Shown: positions 17,669 through 27,385 of the stretch, piece after piece
Position numbering within the stretch: the stretch's first letter is position 1
How the letters are laid out: every line of letters begins with the position of its first letter
NCBI RefSeq assembly: GCF_014084025.1
Contig: NZ_CP043682.1
Location: 835,582 to 899,581 of the forward strand
From: Borrelia sp. A-FGy1
Lineage (GTDB): Bacteria; Spirochaetota; Spirochaetia; Borreliales; Borreliaceae
Direction: 5' to 3'
DNA length: 64,000 nucleotides
Made by a program: the position numbers and the translations under genes
Notes under the pieces: generated by a model
What the model was told of the DNA's origin: nothing
Database searches by the model: none
Seen by the model: only the letters and a program-made list of their open reading frames with translations

Positions 17669-18100
17669 TTGAATAAGAGTTTTGTAGAAGATGAAATTTA
17701 CAATTTAATAAAGGATCTAACAAATCGATTGGAGATTGAGGTTTTAGAAATTAATGCCTTTAGGAAAAGAAATCAAGGTAGAATACATATAGTTCTTTAT
17801 AAGAAAGGTGATTTTGGGGTTGATAGTCTTTGTGACCTACATAAAATGATTTTGTTAAAACTAGAATCAGCTCTTAAATATAATTTTAGCTTAGAAATTT
17901 CTACGCCTGGAGTGAATAGGAAATTTAAGAGCAAAAGGGAGTTTAAGATTTTTGAGGGTAAGAAGATTAAGTTGATGTTGGATAATGATTTTCAAGAAGG
18001 GTTGATTTTAAAAGCCAAAGAAGATAATTTTATTTTTAAAGTAAACAGAGAAGAAATTAAAATTCTATATAGTGATGTAAAGAAGGCTAGGTTATTATGA
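17669..18100 (+). CDS. rimP: Ribosome maturation factor RimP
   Basis: Assists 30S subunit maturation. The 143-residue product has the RimP pattern: [39 protein letters not shown] and [18 protein letters not shown] (the conserved STPGxxR), quoted in parts. TTG is the start codon, with AGGGA six bases upstream. It heads the rimP-nusA-infB-rbfA-truB series, an order conserved in many bacteria. nusA follows after 13 bases. Confidence 0.92.
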   Translation: MNKSFVEDEIYNLIKDLTNRLEIEVLEINAFRKRNQGRIHIVLYKKGDFGVDSLCDLHKMILLKLESALKYNFSLEISTPGVNRKFKSKREFKIFEGKKIKLMLDNDFQEGLILKAKEDNFIFKVNREEIKILYSDVKKARLL

Positions 18101-18113
18101 AGGAGATTTGGAA

Positions 18114-19559
18114 ATGATAAAAGGTACTGGCCAAATGATATTCAATATTGCTAATGAGAGAGGAATGAGTATAGATGCAATAAGGAAAACAGTTAAGGAG
18201 TCTATAATAATAGCTTATAAGAAGTATTTTGGAACGAGTGAAAATGCTTTAATTAAATTTGATGAAGATACCGGAGATTTAGTAGTTTATTCAAAGAAAA
18301 AGATTGTAGATGAAGTCAAGGATAATATTCTTGAAATATTAGAAGATGATGCTAAACAATTTAAAATAATAGAAGATGGATATGCTTATGTTGAGATTGA
18401 CCCCAAGATTTTTGATAGACTTTCAATTCAAGTTGCTAAACAGAGAACTAAAAGTGATTTACAAGGAATTGAAGATAATGAAATTTATTTAGAGTTTAAG
18501 AATAAGTTAAATAAGATTATTATTGGCTATGTTCAGCAGAATAGGAATGGAGATCTTTATGTTAATCTTGGTAGTACAGATGGTGTTATGCCTAAAAAAT
18601 ATCAATCTCCGAGAGAAGTTTATGGACTTAATGAGAAAATTCGAGTACTTGTTCATGGCGTAAAGAAGGGTAAGAATGGAATAGAAGTTCTTCTATCAAG
18701 AACTCATCCTAAATTTATTGAGGAGCTTCTTAATATTGAAATACCTGAAATTGAAGAAGGTATTATTAAGATACATAAGATAGTGAGAGATCCAGGTTAT
18801 AGAACTAAGATTGCTGTTTATACTGATAAGGAAGAAATTGATCCTGTAGGTCCTTGTATTGGGCAAAAGGGAGTTAGGATTCAGTCGATCATAAAAGAAC
18901 TTGAGGGAGAGAAAATAGATATTATACCTTATTCCAAAGATGTTAAAGAGTTTATTAGAGATGCTTTGACTCCCGCAAAGGTGGATCATGTATATCTTCT
19001 TGATGAAGATTTACATAAAGCTTTGGTAGTTGTTAGTGATGAACAATTATCACTTGCAATAGGTAAAATGGGACAAAATGTTAGACTTGCTAATAGACTG
19101 CTTGATTGGGCAATTGATGTTAAGACTAGTAGGCAGTTTGCAGAGATGAAGGCAAGTGGAGAATTTAAAAAAGAAACTTTTGAAATGTTTGATAAAATTA
19201 TTCAAGAGACTGCCCAAGAAGATGAATTTGAAGAGATAAATAAAATTAGTGAACTTAAGATACTTAGTGAAGATGTTGTTAATAGGATAATTGATGCAGG
19301 TCTAGATAGGATTGATGACTTTTTGGAAGCTAGTGAAGAAAAGCTTTTGAATCTTGGGATAAGTTATGAAAAACAATGTGAAATAAATAAGATACTAAAG
19401 GAAGGAGTTGTAATAATTTCTAACGATGATGATTCCATTGAGAGAGTAAAAGAAGAAGAAGAATTACTTTGTCCTGAGTGTGGGACTGTTATTAATGAAG
19501 ATATGACTTTTTGTCCAGGTTGTAAGATAGGACTCAGTTTTGAGTTTGAAGAGGAGTAG
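18114..19559 (+). CDS. nusA: Transcription factor NusA with C-terminal zinc ribbon
   Basis: Modulates pausing, termination and antitermination by RNA polymerase. The 481-residue protein has the N-terminal RNAP-binding domain, an S1 domain (about 135-200, IGYVQQNRNGDLYVNLG), KH1 and KH2 (GPCIGQKGVRIQ; LAIGKMGQNVRLA), then helical repeats. It ends with CPEC-x10-CPGC, a four-cysteine zinc-ribbon pattern that standard bacterial NusA lacks. ATG 18114 is chosen over TTG 18108 because AGGAG (18101-18105) is then eight bases away. It likely controls its own operon through the leader hairpin (inference). Confidence 0.95.
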   Translation: MIKGTGQMIFNIANERGMSIDAIRKTVKESIIIAYKKYFGTSENALIKFDEDTGDLVVYSKKKIVDEVKDNILEILEDDAKQFKIIEDGYAYVEIDPKIFDRLSIQVAKQRTKSDLQGIEDNEIYLEFKNKLNKIIIGYVQQNRNGDLYVNLGSTDGVMPKKYQSPREVYGLNEKIRVLVHGVKKGKNGIEVLLSRTHPKFIEELLNIEIPEIEEGIIKIHKIVRDPGYRTKIAVYTDKEEIDPVGPCIGQKGVRIQSIIKELEGEKIDIIPYSKDVKEFIRDALTPAKVDHVYLLDEDLHKALVVVSDEQLSLAIGKMGQNVRLANRLLDWAIDVKTSRQFAEMKASGEFKKETFEMFDKIIQETAQEDEFEEINKISELKILSEDVVNRIIDAGLDRIDDFLEASEEKLLNLGISYEKQCEINKILKEGVVIISNDDDSIERVKEEEELLCPECGTVINEDMTFCPGCKIGLSFEFEEE

Positions 19560-19563
19560 TAGT

Positions 19564-22071
19564 TTGTCAGAAAATGTTGATGATAGAAATGAAGATGATA
19601 AAAAAATTAAAGTTGTAAAGTTGCGTAAGAAAGTAGTAAAGGTTGTAACTCGACCAGATAGAAAAATGGATCCAAATGGATCTAGAAATGATTTTGATAG
19701 ACCTTCAAGTTCATATAAGAAACAAGAATTTAGCAAAAATTATGTACATAATAGGGATTTTAATGGTAGTCATTCTTATGGTGATAGCAATAGGGGGAGC
19801 GGAGAGAGAGCGTCTTCTGTTCGAGGGTCATTTAGTAGGGATAATACAGGGAATCAACATCAGGGGAATAGGAGTGGATATTCTGGCAGAAATTATGTAC
19901 ATAATAGGGATTCTAATAGTAGTCATTCTTATGGTGATAGCAATAGGGGGAGCGGAGAGAGAGCGTCTTCTGTTCGAGGGTCATTTAGTAGGGATAATAC
20001 AGGGAATCAACATCAGGGGAATAGGAGTGGATATTCTGGCAGAAATTATGTACATAATAAGGATTCTAATAGTAGATCTCAACTTCAGACTTTTAGGCGA
20101 GTAATAAGAACTAAGGTTGTATCTAATATTGTACCTGCGTCTGTTGATTCTGATAATAAAGGAATTAATAGGAAACTTGGAGAGAAGAAGAAGCAACAGC
20201 AAGAAAGTCAAAAAAGTTATAAGAGAAAGAAGGAAGAAACTGAGACTAATACAATAGAACAAAAAGTCTTTGAACAACTTCAGAAAAAAAAGAAAGAAAA
20301 TTTGGCGAGTTCAATTCCTAAATCTATTGACATTATGGGAACTATTACTGTAGCAGAGCTTGCAAAGAAAATGAATTTAAAATCTTCGGATTTAATTACT
20401 AAGTTAATGTCTTTAGGTGTAATGGCAACTATTAATGAGAAGATTGATTCTGATACTGCTACTATTTTAGTTGAGGAATATGGGTCTAAAGTTAATGTGG
20501 TATCAATTTACGATGAAACAATTATAGAAACAGAGAAAGAGGATGAAACTCAGAGAGTTGAAAAGCCTCCTATTATTACCATAATGGGACATGTTGATCA
20601 CGGAAAGACTAAACTTCTGTCAGTTTTGCAAAATATTGACATAAATCGAACAGAAACGGGAGGGATTACTCAACATATTGGAGCTTATACTATTAATTAC
20701 AATGAACATGAAATAACATTCTTAGATACTCCAGGACATGAGGCTTTTACAATGATGAGAAGCCGTGGAGCTCGTGTTACGGATATTGTAGTTCTTGTTG
20801 TTTCAGCTGTAGATGGTGTCATGCCTCAGACTATTGAAGCTATTAATCATGCTAAGGATGCAAAAGTTCCAATTATAGTTGCGATTAATAAAATAGATTT
20901 ACCAGACTCAAATTTGGATAGAGTTAAACATCAGCTTTCAGAATATGAACTTGTGCCTGAAGACTGGGGAGGAAATACAATCTTTGTTCCAATTTCGGCA
21001 CTTAAGAATATTGGTATTTCAAAACTTCTTGACATGATTATTTTACAATCTGAAGTAATGGGATTAAAGGCAAATCCAAGTAAGAGGGCTACTGGTAGAA
21101 TACTTGATGCTAGAGTTGATTTGGGACGTGGAATAATTTGTTCTGTAATCATTGAAGATGGTACTCTTTCTGTAGGAGATTCTTTTGTTGGTGGAATATA
21201 TCATGGTAGAGTCAGGGCATTGATAAATGAGAGAGGGGATTCTGTTAATAATGTTGGCCCTGCAAAGGCTATTAGTGTTTTAGGATTTTCTTCTATCCCT
21301 CAGGCTGGAGATCCGTTTCAGGTAACAAGGACTGAGAAAGAAGCTAAGTTAATTAGCTCTAAAAGGCAAAACCTTAAAAAATATGAAAATGCTAAAAATG
21401 TTAAGAAAATTACTATATCAAATTTTTATGATTCGATTAAAGATGGAGAATTGAGAGAGCTTAAGATAATTTTAAAGGCAGATGTACAAGGGTCTGTTGA
21501 GGCTTTAAAGCATTCTCTTGAGAAGTTGACTAATAATGAACTTAGGGTAAAAATTATACATTCATCAGCTGGTGCAATAACAGAAACAGACATTAGCTTT
21601 GCAGCAGCAAGTGATGCTATTATCATTGGATTTCATGTAAGACCTACAGCAAAAGCACAGATGTTGGCTGACCAAGAAAAAGTTGAAATTAGAAAATATA
21701 ATATAATTTATGATGCAATCAATGATATTAAGTCTGTGCTTGAAGGCATGCTTGAGCCGGATATTGAGCAAAAATTTATTGGGTTTGCTGAAGTTCGAGC
21801 TGTTATTAGTGTTCCTAAGGTTGGGATAGTGGCTGGATGTTATGTTTCACAGGGATCAATAAAGAGAGATGCTATCACTAATGTTATGAGAGAAGGGTTC
21901 CAGATACATTCTGGAAAGATTTCTTCCCTTAAGAGGTTTAAAGAAGACGTTAAAGAAGTTAGCGCACAGTATGAATGTGGAATTATAATTGATAATTATT
22001 TTAATATTAAAGAAGGAGATATCATTGAAGCATTTGAGATTAAGAAGGTAAAGAGACGCTTTGGGTCTTAA
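19564..22071 (+). CDS. infB: Translation initiation factor IF-2
   Basis: GTPase that places initiator tRNA on the 30S subunit. TTG 19564 is the likely start, seven bases after GAGGAG (19551-19556), giving 835 residues; the in-frame TTG at 19540 would lie inside nusA. The first about 210 residues are disordered, rich in Ser, Arg, Gly and Asn, and hold a 51-residue tandem duplication. An IF2_N domain ([19 protein letters not shown]) is followed by the G domain with [16 protein letters not shown] and NKID, then the beta-barrel and initiator-tRNA-binding C-terminal domains. Co-transcribed with nusA and rbfA. Confidence 0.97.
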   Translation: MSENVDDRNEDDKKIKVVKLRKKVVKVVTRPDRKMDPNGSRNDFDRPSSSYKKQEFSKNYVHNRDFNGSHSYGDSNRGSGERASSVRGSFSRDNTGNQHQGNRSGYSGRNYVHNRDSNSSHSYGDSNRGSGERASSVRGSFSRDNTGNQHQGNRSGYSGRNYVHNKDSNSRSQLQTFRRVIRTKVVSNIVPASVDSDNKGINRKLGEKKKQQQESQKSYKRKKEETETNTIEQKVFEQLQKKKKENLASSIPKSIDIMGTITVAELAKKMNLKSSDLITKLMSLGVMATINEKIDSDTATILVEEYGSKVNVVSIYDETIIETEKEDETQRVEKPPIITIMGHVDHGKTKLLSVLQNIDINRTETGGITQHIGAYTINYNEHEITFLDTPGHEAFTMMRSRGARVTDIVVLVVSAVDGVMPQTIEAINHAKDAKVPIIVAINKIDLPDSNLDRVKHQLSEYELVPEDWGGNTIFVPISALKNIGISKLLDMIILQSEVMGLKANPSKRATGRILDARVDLGRGIICSVIIEDGTLSVGDSFVGGIYHGRVRALINERGDSVNNVGPAKAISVLGFSSIPQAGDPFQVTRTEKEAKLISSKRQNLKKYENAKNVKKITISNFYDSIKDGELRELKIILKADVQGSVEALKHSLEKLTNNELRVKIIHSSAGAITETDISFAAASDAIIIGFHVRPTAKAQMLADQEKVEIRKYNIIYDAINDIKSVLEGMLEPDIEQKFIGFAEVRAVISVPKVGIVAGCYVSQGSIKRDAITNVMREGFQIHSGKISSLKRFKEDVKEVSAQYECGIIIDNYFNIKEGDIIEAFEIKKVKRRFGS
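19738..20075 (+). repeat. 153-bp tandem repeat inside infB, two full copies and a partial third
   Basis: Copy 1 is 19738-19890, copy 2 is 19891-20043, and a third copy is recognisable from 20044 to about 20075. Copies 1 and 2 differ at two bases by eye (Phe to Ser and Gly to Ser codons in RDFNGSHS versus RDSNSSHS). The unit is 51 codons, so copy-number change keeps the frame. The encoded repeat is polar, with several Arg-Gly and Ser-Arg pairs. Confidence 0.95.
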
Positions 22072-22082
22072 ATATTTGTTTC

Positions 22083-22454
22083 ATGATTATAGATATGGAA
22101 AAAGAAATTAGAAAAACAAAGCTTGAAAGTTTGTTGGTTCAAGAGATCGGTAACTTAATAATAACAAAGGGAATTAAAGATCCTAGAGTACATGCATTTT
22201 TAACTGTTGTGCGAGTTGAAGTTTCAAATGATTTAATAAATACTAAGGTTTTTGTTGGATCTATTAAGGAAGGTGCATCTCTTGATAATGCTATTAAGGC
22301 ATTGAATAGTGCTAAGGGTTTTATTCAAGGAGAGATTGTAAAGAGAATTAAAGTTAGAAATACTCCGAAATTAAATTTTTTAAGAGATGATACTATCTCT
22401 AAGGCTTTTTATGTTAATAAAATAATTGAAAATTTAAATATTAATAAAAATTAA
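22083..22454 (+). CDS. rbfA: Ribosome-binding factor A
   Basis: KH-fold factor for late 30S maturation. Motifs include [31 protein letters not shown] and [17 protein letters not shown], all typical of RbfA, in 123 residues. The start may instead be ATG 22095 (MEKEIRKTK), which is closer to other family members; neither has a strong ribosome binding site. It lies 11 bases after infB and 8 before truB, the usual infB-rbfA-truB order. Confidence 0.93.
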   Translation: MIIDMEKEIRKTKLESLLVQEIGNLIITKGIKDPRVHAFLTVVRVEVSNDLINTKVFVGSIKEGASLDNAIKALNSAKGFIQGEIVKRIKVRNTPKLNFLRDDTISKAFYVNKIIENLNINKN

Positions 22455-22462
22455 CATATTTA

Positions 22463-23308
22463 ATGGATGGAATTATTTTATTAAGAAAAAGGAGTGGAGT
22501 AACTTCTTTTAATGCTCTATTTCCTTTAAAGAAATATTTTGCTAGAAGGCGAATTGGACATACAGGATCTCTTGATAAGTTTGCTAGTGGGCTTTTGGTT
22601 GTTCTTGTTGGAAAATATACTAGTCTTTCAAATTATATTACATATTTGGATAAAGAATATATAGCAGAGTTTGAGTTTGGAATTGAAACTGATACTCTTG
22701 ATCCTAATGGTAATATAATAAAAAGAGGAGATTACATTCCAAGTTTAGAAGAATTAAATCTTGTATTTGAGTCTTTTAAGGGTGAAATTTATCAAATTCC
22801 TCCTAAATTTTCTTCATTGCATATTAATGGAAAGAGAGCATATAAATTAGCACTTAAAGGGGAGTCTTTTGAACTTCAACCTAGAAAAGTTAATATATAT
22901 AACCTAGAAGTCTTAAGCTATGATACTAATTCTCATATTTTAAAACTGAAAATAAATTGTTCTAAAGGAACTTATATTAGGAGTATAGCAAGAGATTTAG
23001 CCTTATCTTTGGGTTCATGTGCTTATGTTAAAAGCCTTGAAAGAATTAAGGTTGGAGATTTTAGATTGGATAATGCTTGTTTTTGTGAAGATTTAAATGA
23101 TAATTCTTTGATAAGTATAGAATCTTTAGGTTTTTTTGGTGTAATTTATATTGATTTTAAAATGATTAGATTTGTTAAGAATGGTGTTTACATTGATATT
23201 TTTATAAGTTTAAATGAATTTAAAATACTTAAGACTAAAGATGAAGAGATGTTAGCAATTGTATGTGGTCTTGGTTTAAATAAGTATAAATATGTTATTA
23301 TCTTTTAA
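22463..23308 (+). CDS. truB: tRNA pseudouridine-55 synthase
   Basis: Makes pseudouridine in the T-loop of tRNAs. The catalytic Asp is in TGSLDKFASGLLVV (near residue 38), and the N-terminus GIILLRKRSGVTSFNAL matches the family's DKPxGxTS region with partial divergence. CSKGTYIRSIARDLA is the usual later motif. The 281-residue length has a short C-terminal part, perhaps a reduced PUA-like domain. Last gene before the rpsO promoter. Confidence 0.93.
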   Translation: MDGIILLRKRSGVTSFNALFPLKKYFARRRIGHTGSLDKFASGLLVVLVGKYTSLSNYITYLDKEYIAEFEFGIETDTLDPNGNIIKRGDYIPSLEELNLVFESFKGEIYQIPPKFSSLHINGKRAYKLALKGESFELQPRKVNIYNLEVLSYDTNSHILKLKINCSKGTYIRSIARDLALSLGSCAYVKSLERIKVGDFRLDNACFCEDLNDNSLISIESLGFFGVIYIDFKMIRFVKNGVYIDIFISLNEFKILKTKDEEMLAIVCGLGLNKYKYVIIF

Positions 23309-23356
23309 TAGCTTATGAACATAATTTATTGAATAAGAAAGGTTCTTAGTTTATTT

Positions 23357-23385
23357 TTGTTATTTTCATAAAAAAATATTATAAT
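23357..23385 (+). promoter_or_regulatory. Promoter for rpsO-pnp
   Basis: TTGTTA (23357-23362), 17-base spacer, TATAAT (23380-23385). It lies in the 143-base gap after truB. The leader from about 23392 contains a small GCAAA/TTTGC hairpin (23408-23428) and a 16-codon ORF that ends on the rpsO start. Confidence 0.6.
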
Positions 23386-23404
23386 TTAGTGTGAGATTTT
23401 AATT

Positions 23405-23455
23405 ATGGCAAATGGTTTTAGACTTTGCTATGATGGTAATAGGAGTCAAGTATGA
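23405..23455 (+). CDS. Possible 16-codon leader ORF coupled to rpsO
   Basis: ATG 23405 opens a 16-codon frame ([16 protein letters not shown]). Its TGA at 23453-23455 overlaps the rpsO ATG at 23452-23454 in an ATGA junction, the standard geometry of translational coupling. The frame contains the AGGAG of rpsO. There is only a weak ribosome binding site for the small ORF (GAG near 23393). No homology is claimed; it may be a chance frame. Confidence 0.35.
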   Translation: MANGFRLCYDGNRSQV

Positions 23456-23718
23456 TTAGCAAGGAACAGAAGCAAAGAATAGTTTCAGAGTTTGGCAAGA
23501 GTGCAAATGATACAGGTTCTGTTGAAGTTCAGGTAGCTTTAATAACGGATAGAATAAAATATTTAACAGAACATTTAAAAATAAATAAGAAAGATCATAG
23601 CTCAAAAAGAGGTTTATTGAAGTTGGTTGGACAGAGAAGGAGTTTGTTGAGATATTATCAGAGTAAAAATTTGGAAGCTTACAGAACTTTAATAGTTAAA
23701 CTTGGACTTAGAAAGTAA
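23452..23718 (+). CDS. rpsO: 30S ribosomal protein S15
   Basis: Primary 16S rRNA-binding protein. The 88-residue length is exact for the family. Motifs: [19 protein letters not shown] near the N-terminus, then [19 protein letters not shown] and [21 protein letters not shown] lies at 23440-23444, seven bases before ATG. It is followed by pnp after 13 bases, the widespread rpsO-pnp pair. Confidence 0.97.
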   Translation: MISKEQKQRIVSEFGKSANDTGSVEVQVALITDRIKYLTEHLKINKKDHSSKRGLLKLVGQRRSLLRYYQSKNLEAYRTLIVKLGLRK

Positions 23719-23731
23719 TGAGGGGTTAATT

Positions 23732-25864
23732 TTGAAAAAAGTTTTGAGGTTGAAAATAGGAAGAGAAGAATTAATTTTAGAAACAGGATTATTAGCTAAA
23801 CAAGCAAATGGATCAGTTCTTGCTACTTATGGGGGCTCTACTGTTCTTGCTACAGTTTGTTGTTCAGATTTAGTTCGTGAAGATTTAGATTTTATTCCTC
23901 TTTCGGTTGAATATAATGAAAAATATTATGCTGCTGGAAAAATTCCAGGTGGATTTATTAAAAGAGAAAGTAAGCCTAAGGATAAAGAAGTGCTAGTTTC
24001 TAGGCTAATAGACAGGCCCATGAGGCCTCTTTTTGATAAGAGGTTTGGTAGAGAAATCCAAGTTGTTCCAACAACTCTATCTACGGATCAAATGAATCCT
24101 CCTGATATTGTTGGTATGAATGCTGCTTTTACGGCAGTTTTTTTATCAGATATTCCATTTAATGGCCCTATTGCAGCTGTTAGGGTGGCATATTTAAATG
24201 ATGAGTTTATAGTTAATCCTTCTTTTGATGAGATTCAGGAATCTTCTCTTGATATTGTTGTTGCAGGGAGTTTAGATGGGATTACTATGGTTGAGGGTGG
24301 TGCTAGTGAAGTTAGTGAAGAAATATTGCTTGTTGCAATAGATAAAGCACATGAATATATTAAGCAGTTATGCGATATGCAAAAAGAGTTTGTATCTATT
24401 GTTGGGTATAAAGAAAAGTTACCACTTGCTTATGAGGAAAGAATATTTGAATTTAAAAATGAACTTAAGGACTTAATTTATTCTGAACTTAAGGAGGCTT
24501 GTTTTGTTACAGGCAAGCTTAATAGAGATAAAGCTATAAAGTTAGTAAAGAAAAAGGCCTATGAACATTTTTCTTCTCTTGATAAAATAAATGATGATAA
24601 TGAAAAGCTTTTTGTTAAAGCTTTTGATGATTTTGAACAAGAAATTGTTAGAAAATCAATTCTTGAAAAGAATCTTAGGACAGATGGTCGTACTTCTAAA
24701 GATATAAGAAATATTTTTATAGAAATTGATCTTTTGAATAGAACGCATGGCTCTGCTCTTTTTACTAGGGGTGAGACTCAGACTTTAGCTGTAACTACTT
24801 TGGGGACAAGTATTGATGAACAGATAATGGATGATATTGATGGGGACAAGCGTCTTAATTTTATGCTTCATTATAATTTTCCTCCTTTTTCTGTTGGAGA
24901 GACAGGTAGGCTTATGACCGGAAGGCGTGAGATTGGACATGGGCATTTGGCTCAAAGATCTTTGGAAGCTGTGTTACCTAAAAAAGATGACTTTCCTTAT
25001 ACTATTAGGGTAGTATCTGAAGTATTGGAATCAAATGGATCTTCATCAATGGCTACAGTATGCTCTGGTAGTATGTCTTTAATGGCAGCTGGTGTGCCTG
25101 TTAAGGAGCAGGTCGCAGGGATTGCCATGGGACTTATTAGTAATGGTGATGAATATGTTATTCTAAGTGATATTTTAGGAGAAGAAGATCATTTGGGTGA
25201 TATGGACTTTAAGGTTGCAGGAACTAAAAAAGGAATCACTGGTTTTCAGATGGACATTAAGATTTTAAATGTTACAAAGCAGTTGATGAAGGATGCTCTT
25301 GAGCAAGCTAGAGTAGGAAGAATGCATATTCTGTCTATTATGGATTCTGTAATTTCAAAGTCAAGAGTAGATATATCTGTTAATGCTCCTAAGATTATTC
25401 AATTACAAATTGATGTTGATAAAATTTCTCTTGTTATTGGGTCTACTGGTAAGACGGTTAAAGCAATTACAGATGAATTTGAAGTTAGAGTGCAAATTGA
25501 GCAGGATGGAAGAATTACTCTTTTTGGGGCTGATAGTTTAAAGATGCAAAAGGCAAAAGAGAGAATTGAGAGCATTGTCAGAGAACCCAAGGTAGGAGAA
25601 ATTTATAAAGGAGTTGTTAAAAAGATTAACAGTTTTGGAGCTTTCATTGAGCTTACTCCTACAAAGGAAGGATTTTTAAGTACTCGTTTAAGGCCTAGAG
25701 ACGATAGATATAGTGGTAGTAGAATTGCTAGGTATGGAAATAATAGCAGAAGAGAGATGGGTAGTATTCGTCCTCCAAGATTAGAGGAAGGACAAATAGT
25801 TAAAGTTAAGATAATTGATATAGATAAATTTGGCAAGATTGAATTAGAATTCGTTAGAGATTAA
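23732..25864 (+). CDS. pnp: Polyribonucleotide nucleotidyltransferase (PNPase)
   Basis: Phosphorolytic 3'-to-5' exoribonuclease. TTG 23732 with AGGGG at 23721-23725 is preferred, giving 710 residues; a start at 23702 would fall inside rpsO. Two RNase PH domains ([19 protein letters not shown]; then [11 protein letters not shown] and [11 protein letters not shown]), a KH domain ([20 protein letters not shown]) and an S1 domain ([19 protein letters not shown]). The S1 domain contains about 19 extra Arg- and Ser-rich residues between KEGF and EEGQ compared with E. coli PNPase. Active-site regions look intact. Confidence 0.96.
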   Translation: MKKVLRLKIGREELILETGLLAKQANGSVLATYGGSTVLATVCCSDLVREDLDFIPLSVEYNEKYYAAGKIPGGFIKRESKPKDKEVLVSRLIDRPMRPLFDKRFGREIQVVPTTLSTDQMNPPDIVGMNAAFTAVFLSDIPFNGPIAAVRVAYLNDEFIVNPSFDEIQESSLDIVVAGSLDGITMVEGGASEVSEEILLVAIDKAHEYIKQLCDMQKEFVSIVGYKEKLPLAYEERIFEFKNELKDLIYSELKEACFVTGKLNRDKAIKLVKKKAYEHFSSLDKINDDNEKLFVKAFDDFEQEIVRKSILEKNLRTDGRTSKDIRNIFIEIDLLNRTHGSALFTRGETQTLAVTTLGTSIDEQIMDDIDGDKRLNFMLHYNFPPFSVGETGRLMTGRREIGHGHLAQRSLEAVLPKKDDFPYTIRVVSEVLESNGSSSMATVCSGSMSLMAAGVPVKEQVAGIAMGLISNGDEYVILSDILGEEDHLGDMDFKVAGTKKGITGFQMDIKILNVTKQLMKDALEQARVGRMHILSIMDSVISKSRVDISVNAPKIIQLQIDVDKISLVIGSTGKTVKAITDEFEVRVQIEQDGRITLFGADSLKMQKAKERIESIVREPKVGEIYKGVVKKINSFGAFIELTPTKEGFLSTRLRPRDDRYSGSRIARYGNNSRREMGSIRPPRLEEGQIVKVKIIDIDKFGKIELEFVRD

Positions 25865-25882
25865 AGAGATTGATAGGAATTT

Positions 25883-27385
25883 ATGAAATTTATATTAAAA
25901 ATTGTTTATATAAATAGGCTTATTTTTTTAAATTTATTTCTATTATTTTCGTGTCTTAGTATTACTGAAGAGGATTTTAGTTTGCCTTTTAGTTCTTTTA
26001 AAGAAGAGAAAACTTACGATGAAGGAGAAATAGGCAATGAAGGAAGAGGGCATTTATTGGGGCTTCAAGATGATGAATCTTTTTTTTTAAGTGACGCTTT
26101 TTTAAAAGAAGATAATTTTTATTTTATTAGTGCTAGGGAAAGTTATGCAAAAAAAGATTTTGGAATGACTAATTTTTATTTAAATAAAATATTGACAAAT
26201 GAAAAAAGTTATAGTAGAGAGTTGCTTTCTAAGGCTAATTTGTTTTTAGGTTATTTAAATTATAATAAAGGCGAATACAGTCTTTCAGAATATAATTTTG
26301 ATTGTTTTTTGAGATATTATAAATATTCTCATGCTAGTCTTAGAGTTTCTGAATTAAAGTATTTTGCTAAAGACAGGATGGGGGCGATCTCTGCACTAAG
26401 AGATATTGATGAATCTTCTATTATTTTGGATTATGATAGGGGAATTTATAATTTCTTGAATAATAAGTTTGGAGTAAATTATCTAAATTTAGAAGCTTTA
26501 GGGTTTATAGATAATAGTGTTTTTGATATGTTTATTTTGGGAAATAATGTTTTTGTTTCAAATATATTTGGCGGTCTTTTAAGATATAATGTTAAAAATA
26601 ATAATTATAGAATTTATATTAAAGATAAAAAGAGTATTGAATTAAATGGACTTAGAGGGTTTGCGGAATATAAAGGAGCTGTATACATTGGAGGTAATAA
26701 TGTTCTCTATTACGTTGACGATTTTGAAGGTTTTGTTAAACAAGTTAATGTTCCTTTAAGAGTTAAATTAGGCAATATACAGACTTTAATAGGTGTTAAA
26801 GATGGAATATTTATTGGTACTCTTGAATCTGGATTATGGTTTTATTCTGATTTAGATAATTGGATTCATATAAAACTTGGGTCTAATAAAATCTCATCAG
26901 TATACTTAGATAAAGAGAAAAATATATTATTTGTAGGAACAATGGACAGTAGTATTTATACCATTAATCTTGATGATTTTAGAGACATTAAACATTTGAA
27001 CTTTTTTAGCAAGGAAAAAAGTGAGAAAAATATTAATTTTATAAAGAGATATAATAATTATTATTATGTAGGAACTTATGGAGGTGGACTTTTTAGATTA
27101 AATTTAGAAGATGAGACATATATAAAATATAAGGTGGGCAATGATTTTAGTATTGAATATTTTCTTGACATGGAGGTTAGAGGGAATAAATTGTTGTTTG
27201 CTACTTTTGAGTATGGTTTATTAATTTACAATACTATAAATAATAGCTGGGATTATCTAGGGCCTTATGATGGGCTTCTAAATTTAAATTTAGTTAAAGT
27301 TTTAAGTTTCAATAACTATATAATACTTGGTACTCTCAATAATGGTTTGGTTTTTGTAGATGAAAGTATTAAAAAACAATTATGA
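25883..27385 (+). CDS. Lipoprotein with TPR-like and beta-propeller regions (about BB0806)
   Basis: A 500-residue predicted lipoprotein: a long hydrophobic signal ends in LLFSC near residue 23. Residues about 80-175 look like TPRs (YFISARESYAKKDFGMTNFY and LFLGYLNYNKGEYSLSEYNF). The rest has at least six repeated blades such as GIFIGTLESGLWFYS, LFVGTMDSSIYTI, YYVGTYGGGLFRLN and IILGTLNNGLVFVD, typical of a beta-propeller. AGGAA precedes the ATG. Its end overlaps the lptF start by 26 bases, so the two are transcribed together. Function unknown; a scaffold role in envelope transport is inference from context. Confidence 0.8.
   Translation: MKFILKIVYINRLIFLNLFLLFSCLSITEEDFSLPFSSFKEEKTYDEGEIGNEGRGHLLGLQDDESFFLSDAFLKEDNFYFISARESYAKKDFGMTNFYLNKILTNEKSYSRELLSKANLFLGYLNYNKGEYSLSEYNFDCFLRYYKYSHASLRVSELKYFAKDRMGAISALRDIDESSIILDYDRGIYNFLNNKFGVNYLNLEALGFIDNSVFDMFILGNNVFVSNIFGGLLRYNVKNNNYRIYIKDKKSIELNGLRGFAEYKGAVYIGGNNVLYYVDDFEGFVKQVNVPLRVKLGNIQTLIGVKDGIFIGTLESGLWFYSDLDNWIHIKLGSNKISSVYLDKEKNILFVGTMDSSIYTINLDDFRDIKHLNFFSKEKSEKNINFIKRYNNYYYVGTYGGGLFRLNLEDETYIKYKVGNDFSIEYFLDMEVRGNKLLFATFEYGLLIYNTINNSWDYLGPYDGLLNLNLVKVLSFNNYIILGTLNNGLVFVDESIKKQL

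Noticed and set aside
19676-20104. 142-codon plus-strand frame overlapping the infB repeat
   Set aside because: It repeats only because the DNA repeats by a multiple of three bases; the correct frame is infB, which continues into conserved domains.
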